DNA from: an uncultured Collinsella sp.
Lineage (GTDB): Bacteria; Actinomycetota; Coriobacteriia; Coriobacteriales; Coriobacteriaceae
Direction of reading: 5' to 3'
DNA length: 22,982 bases
Assembly: GCA_958348225.1 (NCBI GenBank)
Contig: CATVYG010000038.1
Coordinates: 1 to 22,982 of the forward strand
Shown here: in pieces, positions 20,980 to 22,982 of the stretch
Position numbering within the stretch: the first letter of the stretch is position 1
Layout of the letters: the number at the start of each line of letters is the position of its first letter
Notes under the pieces: model-generated
Database searches by the model: none
What the model was told of the DNA's origin: nothing
The model's input: only the letters and a program-made list of their open reading frames with translations
Translations under genes and position numbers: made by a program

Positions 20980-21852
20980 GTGAACCGCGATTTCGCCTCA
21001 TCGCTCATCCAGCTCAACAACACGTTCTATCGCGAGCACTCCGCCTCCTTCTCCGATACGCGCCAGGCCCCGTGGCCCGGCTGGGTGCGCACCATGGACA
21101 TCGCGCTCGAACAGCTCGATGTCGCCACGATTGAGCATCCCGTCCGCGTCTTCGATCTCGCCTGCGGCAATATGCGATTCGAGAACTTCGCCGCCGGCGG
21201 CGCACTTGCCGCCAAGGGCGTCGACGGCGCAAACCCCTCGGCAGATGCCAGCTGCCCGTTTGAGTTTTACGGCGTCGACTCGTGCCAAGACCTGGCCATC
21301 GATGCACATGGCCACGCGCTGCGCATTCCCAACCTGCACTTCCAGGAGCTCGACGTGCTCGATGCCCTCATGAAACTCAATCCCGCCGAGGCGCCTGACG
21401 CGCTTTTCGACGCCCCGCTCGCCGACATCTCAGTCTGCTTTGGCTTTATGCACCACGTGCCGTCGTGCGAGTACCGCGTACGCGTGCTCGACGCCCTGGT
21501 GCGCCAGACGCGCCCAGGCGGCATCATCGCCATCAGCTTTTGGGAGTTTATGAACGACGAGCGCATGGCGCGCAAGGCCGTTCGAGCCGAGGCCCGCGCC
21601 GAGCTCACCCCGCCGTTTGAGGGTTACGATTCAGCGCAGTTTGAAGCCGGCGACCACCTCATTGGCTGGCAAAACGACCGCCACGCCTACCGCTATTGCC
21701 ATCACTTTGACGATCAGCAGATTACCGACCTGGTGCGCGGCGTCCGCACGTTCTACAAGAGCGGTGAGGTCCCCGTACGCGAGCTTGAGCGCTTCCATGC
21801 CGACGGTCGCAGCGGAGAGCTCAACCGCTATGTAATCCTCAAACGCCTGTAG
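20980..21852 (+). CDS. Class I SAM methyltransferase with Trm9/ALKBH8-like signatures
   Basis: A 290-residue methyltransferase. The N-terminal FSDTRQAPWPGW (24-35) matches the FSxTRxxPWP signature of Trm9 and ALKBH8, the enzymes that methylate cm5U to mcm5U at the tRNA wobble base. Motif I is VFDLACGNMRF (57-67), against DVGCGNGKY in yeast Trm9. ISVCFGFMHHVP (150-161) and RPGGIIAISFW (178-188) match the Trm9 HH and GG...W segments in order. The start is a GTG at 20980 with GGAGGGAG about nine bases upstream; there is no ATG nearby. The closeness to elp3 supports a tRNA role. It could still be a Trm9-fold enzyme with another substrate, since motif I has lost the usual second glycine. Confidence 0.75.
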   Translation: MNRDFASSLIQLNNTFYREHSASFSDTRQAPWPGWVRTMDIALEQLDVATIEHPVRVFDLACGNMRFENFAAGGALAAKGVDGANPSADASCPFEFYGVDSCQDLAIDAHGHALRIPNLHFQELDVLDALMKLNPAEAPDALFDAPLADISVCFGFMHHVPSCEYRVRVLDALVRQTRPGGIIAISFWEFMNDERMARKAVRAEARAELTPPFEGYDSAQFEAGDHLIGWQNDRHAYRYCHHFDDQQITDLVRGVRTFYKSGEVPVRELERFHADGRSGELNRYVILKRL

Positions 21853-21926
21853 GCACCGACGACTCGCCACCGAGCCACACCGCATCTTTCGGGCAAACTA
21901 TGCCCACCCTTTTTCAACCCATTGAC

Positions 21927-21948
21927 GGAACGCGCGGCTATGCGTTCC
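21927..21948. repeat. Perfect 7-bp inverted repeat upstream of trmB
   Basis: GGAACGC and GCGTTCC flank an eight-base loop, 23 bp before the trmB start in the 118-bp gap after the Trm9-like gene. A TTGACG hexamer overlaps its left side but no well-spaced -10 is seen. It could be an operator or a leader hairpin; there is no T-tract for termination. Confidence 0.4.
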
Positions 21949-21970
21949 ATACTTATGACCAAGGAGCCTC

Positions 21971-22810
21971 ATGGGAGCCGTCCACGTTCGCACGCCTAAG
22001 AACTTTGTGCTCGAGGAGCGCCTGGAGCGCTACGCCGATGCGATTGAGACGAACCCCGAGGCTTATGCCGGAGATTGGCGCGAGGCTTGCGCGCCAGCTG
22101 GCAGCAAGCCCTTCGAACACCTTCACCTGGATCTTGGCTGTGGCAAGGGAACCTATCTGGTCGAGCGCGCCCACCGCGAGCCCGACACCCTCTTTATCGG
22201 CATGGACCAGGAGCCCATCTGCATCGCCTATGCCGCGCAGAAAATCTGCGAACAGGGGCTATCCAACGCACTCGTCCTGCCCCGAGGCGCCGCATCGCTG
22301 CCACAGCTGTTTGCCGCAGGCGAGCTCGATGCCATCACCATTAACTTTCCCACGCCGCAGCCCAAGGCCAAGTACGCTAAAAAACGACTCGTCCATGTCG
22401 ACCATCTGATGCTCTACCGCCCGCTCTTTTCAGCCGGCGCTACCGTCACGCTGCGCACCGATAGCAAGCCGTTGCGCGATTACGCCCTGGGACAGTTTGC
22501 CGCGGCCGGCTACGATACGCTTTGGGTAAGCGACGACGTCCGCCGCAACCATCCCGAGCATCCCGAGACCGAGTACGAGCGCCGCACGCGCGAGATGGGT
22601 GCCGCCGTCTATGGCATTTGCGCCACACCTGGAGCGCAGCCCAGCGATGAACAGCTCGCGGCGGGCCGCGCGCAGGAGCAAAGCCTAGCCTGCTACCTGC
22701 CCGATAACCTCGATGAGCTCGCCTATGTGCCTCTGGGCATGGAAGAGGCCGTCGAGAACTTTAGAAACCGTGCCCGCAAGGGCAAGAAGCGTCTACCGCA
22801 AGAGTCCTAG
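21971..22810 (+). CDS. trmB: TrmB-family tRNA (guanine-N7)-methyltransferase, divergent
   Basis: A 279-residue protein with the TrmB order of motifs: HLDLGCGKGTYLVE (52-65, SAM site), LFIGMDQE (74-81), INFPTPQPKAKYAKKRLVH (124-142) and TEYERR (200-205, the family TxYE signature). TrmB makes m7G46 in the tRNA variable loop. The family motif FPDPWPK reads FPTPQPK here, replacing both the aspartate needed for activity in E. coli TrmB and the conserved tryptophan. The protein also has about 65 extra residues after TEYE. The start follows AAGGAG with good spacing. It is the same strand and only 118 bp from the Trm9-like gene, so co-transcription is possible. Confidence 0.82.
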   Translation: MGAVHVRTPKNFVLEERLERYADAIETNPEAYAGDWREACAPAGSKPFEHLHLDLGCGKGTYLVERAHREPDTLFIGMDQEPICIAYAAQKICEQGLSNALVLPRGAASLPQLFAAGELDAITINFPTPQPKAKYAKKRLVHVDHLMLYRPLFSAGATVTLRTDSKPLRDYALGQFAAAGYDTLWVSDDVRRNHPEHPETEYERRTREMGAAVYGICATPGAQPSDEQLAAGRAQEQSLACYLPDNLDELAYVPLGMEEAVENFRNRARKGKKRLPQES

Positions 22811-22982
22811 GGGCTTCTGATGGTCGCGGCGTTGGCAAACAAGCGCAAATAGGCGCCAGCGAACGGCCCTCAAACCTAAGTGAGTAGACTATTTTGCAAT
22901 AGCCAAGCACAGCCCGCATAGCGAAACATAAAACCGACGCTCCTATAAGTTGTCAAGAGGCAGTTTGCGGGAGCGCTCTCTC
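22811..22982. other. Gene-free right end of the window
   Basis: No coding sequence is supported in these 172 bases. A small hairpin CTATT-TTGC-AATAG lies at 22889-22902, and CGCTCC with GGAGCG brackets a 27-base stretch near the end (about 22938-22976). Neither has a T-tract. The stretch may hold control signals for the next gene outside the window. Confidence 0.5.

Noticed and set aside
1..22982. CRISPR array, tRNA genes, transposase, integrase or prophage
   Set aside because: No spaced direct repeats, cloverleaf-type sequences, recombinase motifs or phage structural genes were seen on reading both strands; this is by eye and could miss a degenerate element.

Overview
The window is high-GC DNA, densely coded on both strands, and probably comes from a Coriobacteriia-type gut actinobacterium, most likely Collinsella or a close relative. 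The basis is gene content and protein style: an Etf-linked 2-hydroxyacid dehydrogenase operon, a bacterial Elp3, an LAxTG-type sortase substrate, and frequent GTG starts behind G-rich ribosome binding sites. No rRNA gene is present to confirm this. I see no tRNA, CRISPR array, transposase, integrase or phage gene.

Layout. Positions 1-1472 hold transport genes on the minus strand: the start of a 2-keto-3-deoxygluconate permease and an azlC-azlD branched-chain amino acid exporter pair. A plus-strand HD-domain hydrolase (1600-2412) converges, with overlapping stop codons, on a minus-strand operon (6034-2409). That operon encodes an FAD-linked 2-hydroxyacid (lactate/glycolate type) dehydrogenase, EtfB, and an EtfA with an N-terminal 2x[4Fe-4S] domain, which is the composition of electron-confurcating lactate dehydrogenases. 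Divergent from it, 6380-9571 is a five-gene cell-surface cluster: a small acidic protein, a membrane-anchored protein, a secreted beta-rich protein, a very small LAQTG sortase substrate and a Cys-rich secreted protein. A DUF554 membrane protein follows.

Positions 10495-16113 form a three-gene operon: a TerB-N/TerB-C protein, a BrxD-like (DUF2791) P-loop ATPase and an Lhr/BrxHI-like superfamily 2 helicase. It resembles the DNA-handling half of a type 2 BREX system, with TerB domains in place of PglX/PglZ. It is the best candidate here for a poorly described defence or DNA-processing system. Palindromic elements sharing a core bracket the helicase gene.

Positions 16216-22810 are rich in SAM-dependent and tRNA-modification genes: elp3 coupled to a spermidine-synthase-fold protein (minus strand), then a methyltransferase with Trm9/ALKBH8-like signatures and a divergent TrmB (plus strand). 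Elp3 makes the cm5U wobble precursor and Trm9 methylates its product in eukaryotes, so finding both within about 4 kb suggests a compact bacterial version of that pathway. Between them sit a DUF4097 protein with GSGD repeats and a membrane-tethered XRE regulator in one operon, divergent from the Trm9-like gene across a promoter that contains a perfect palindrome.

All calls were made by reading the sequence. No database search, structure prediction or genome comparison was run.
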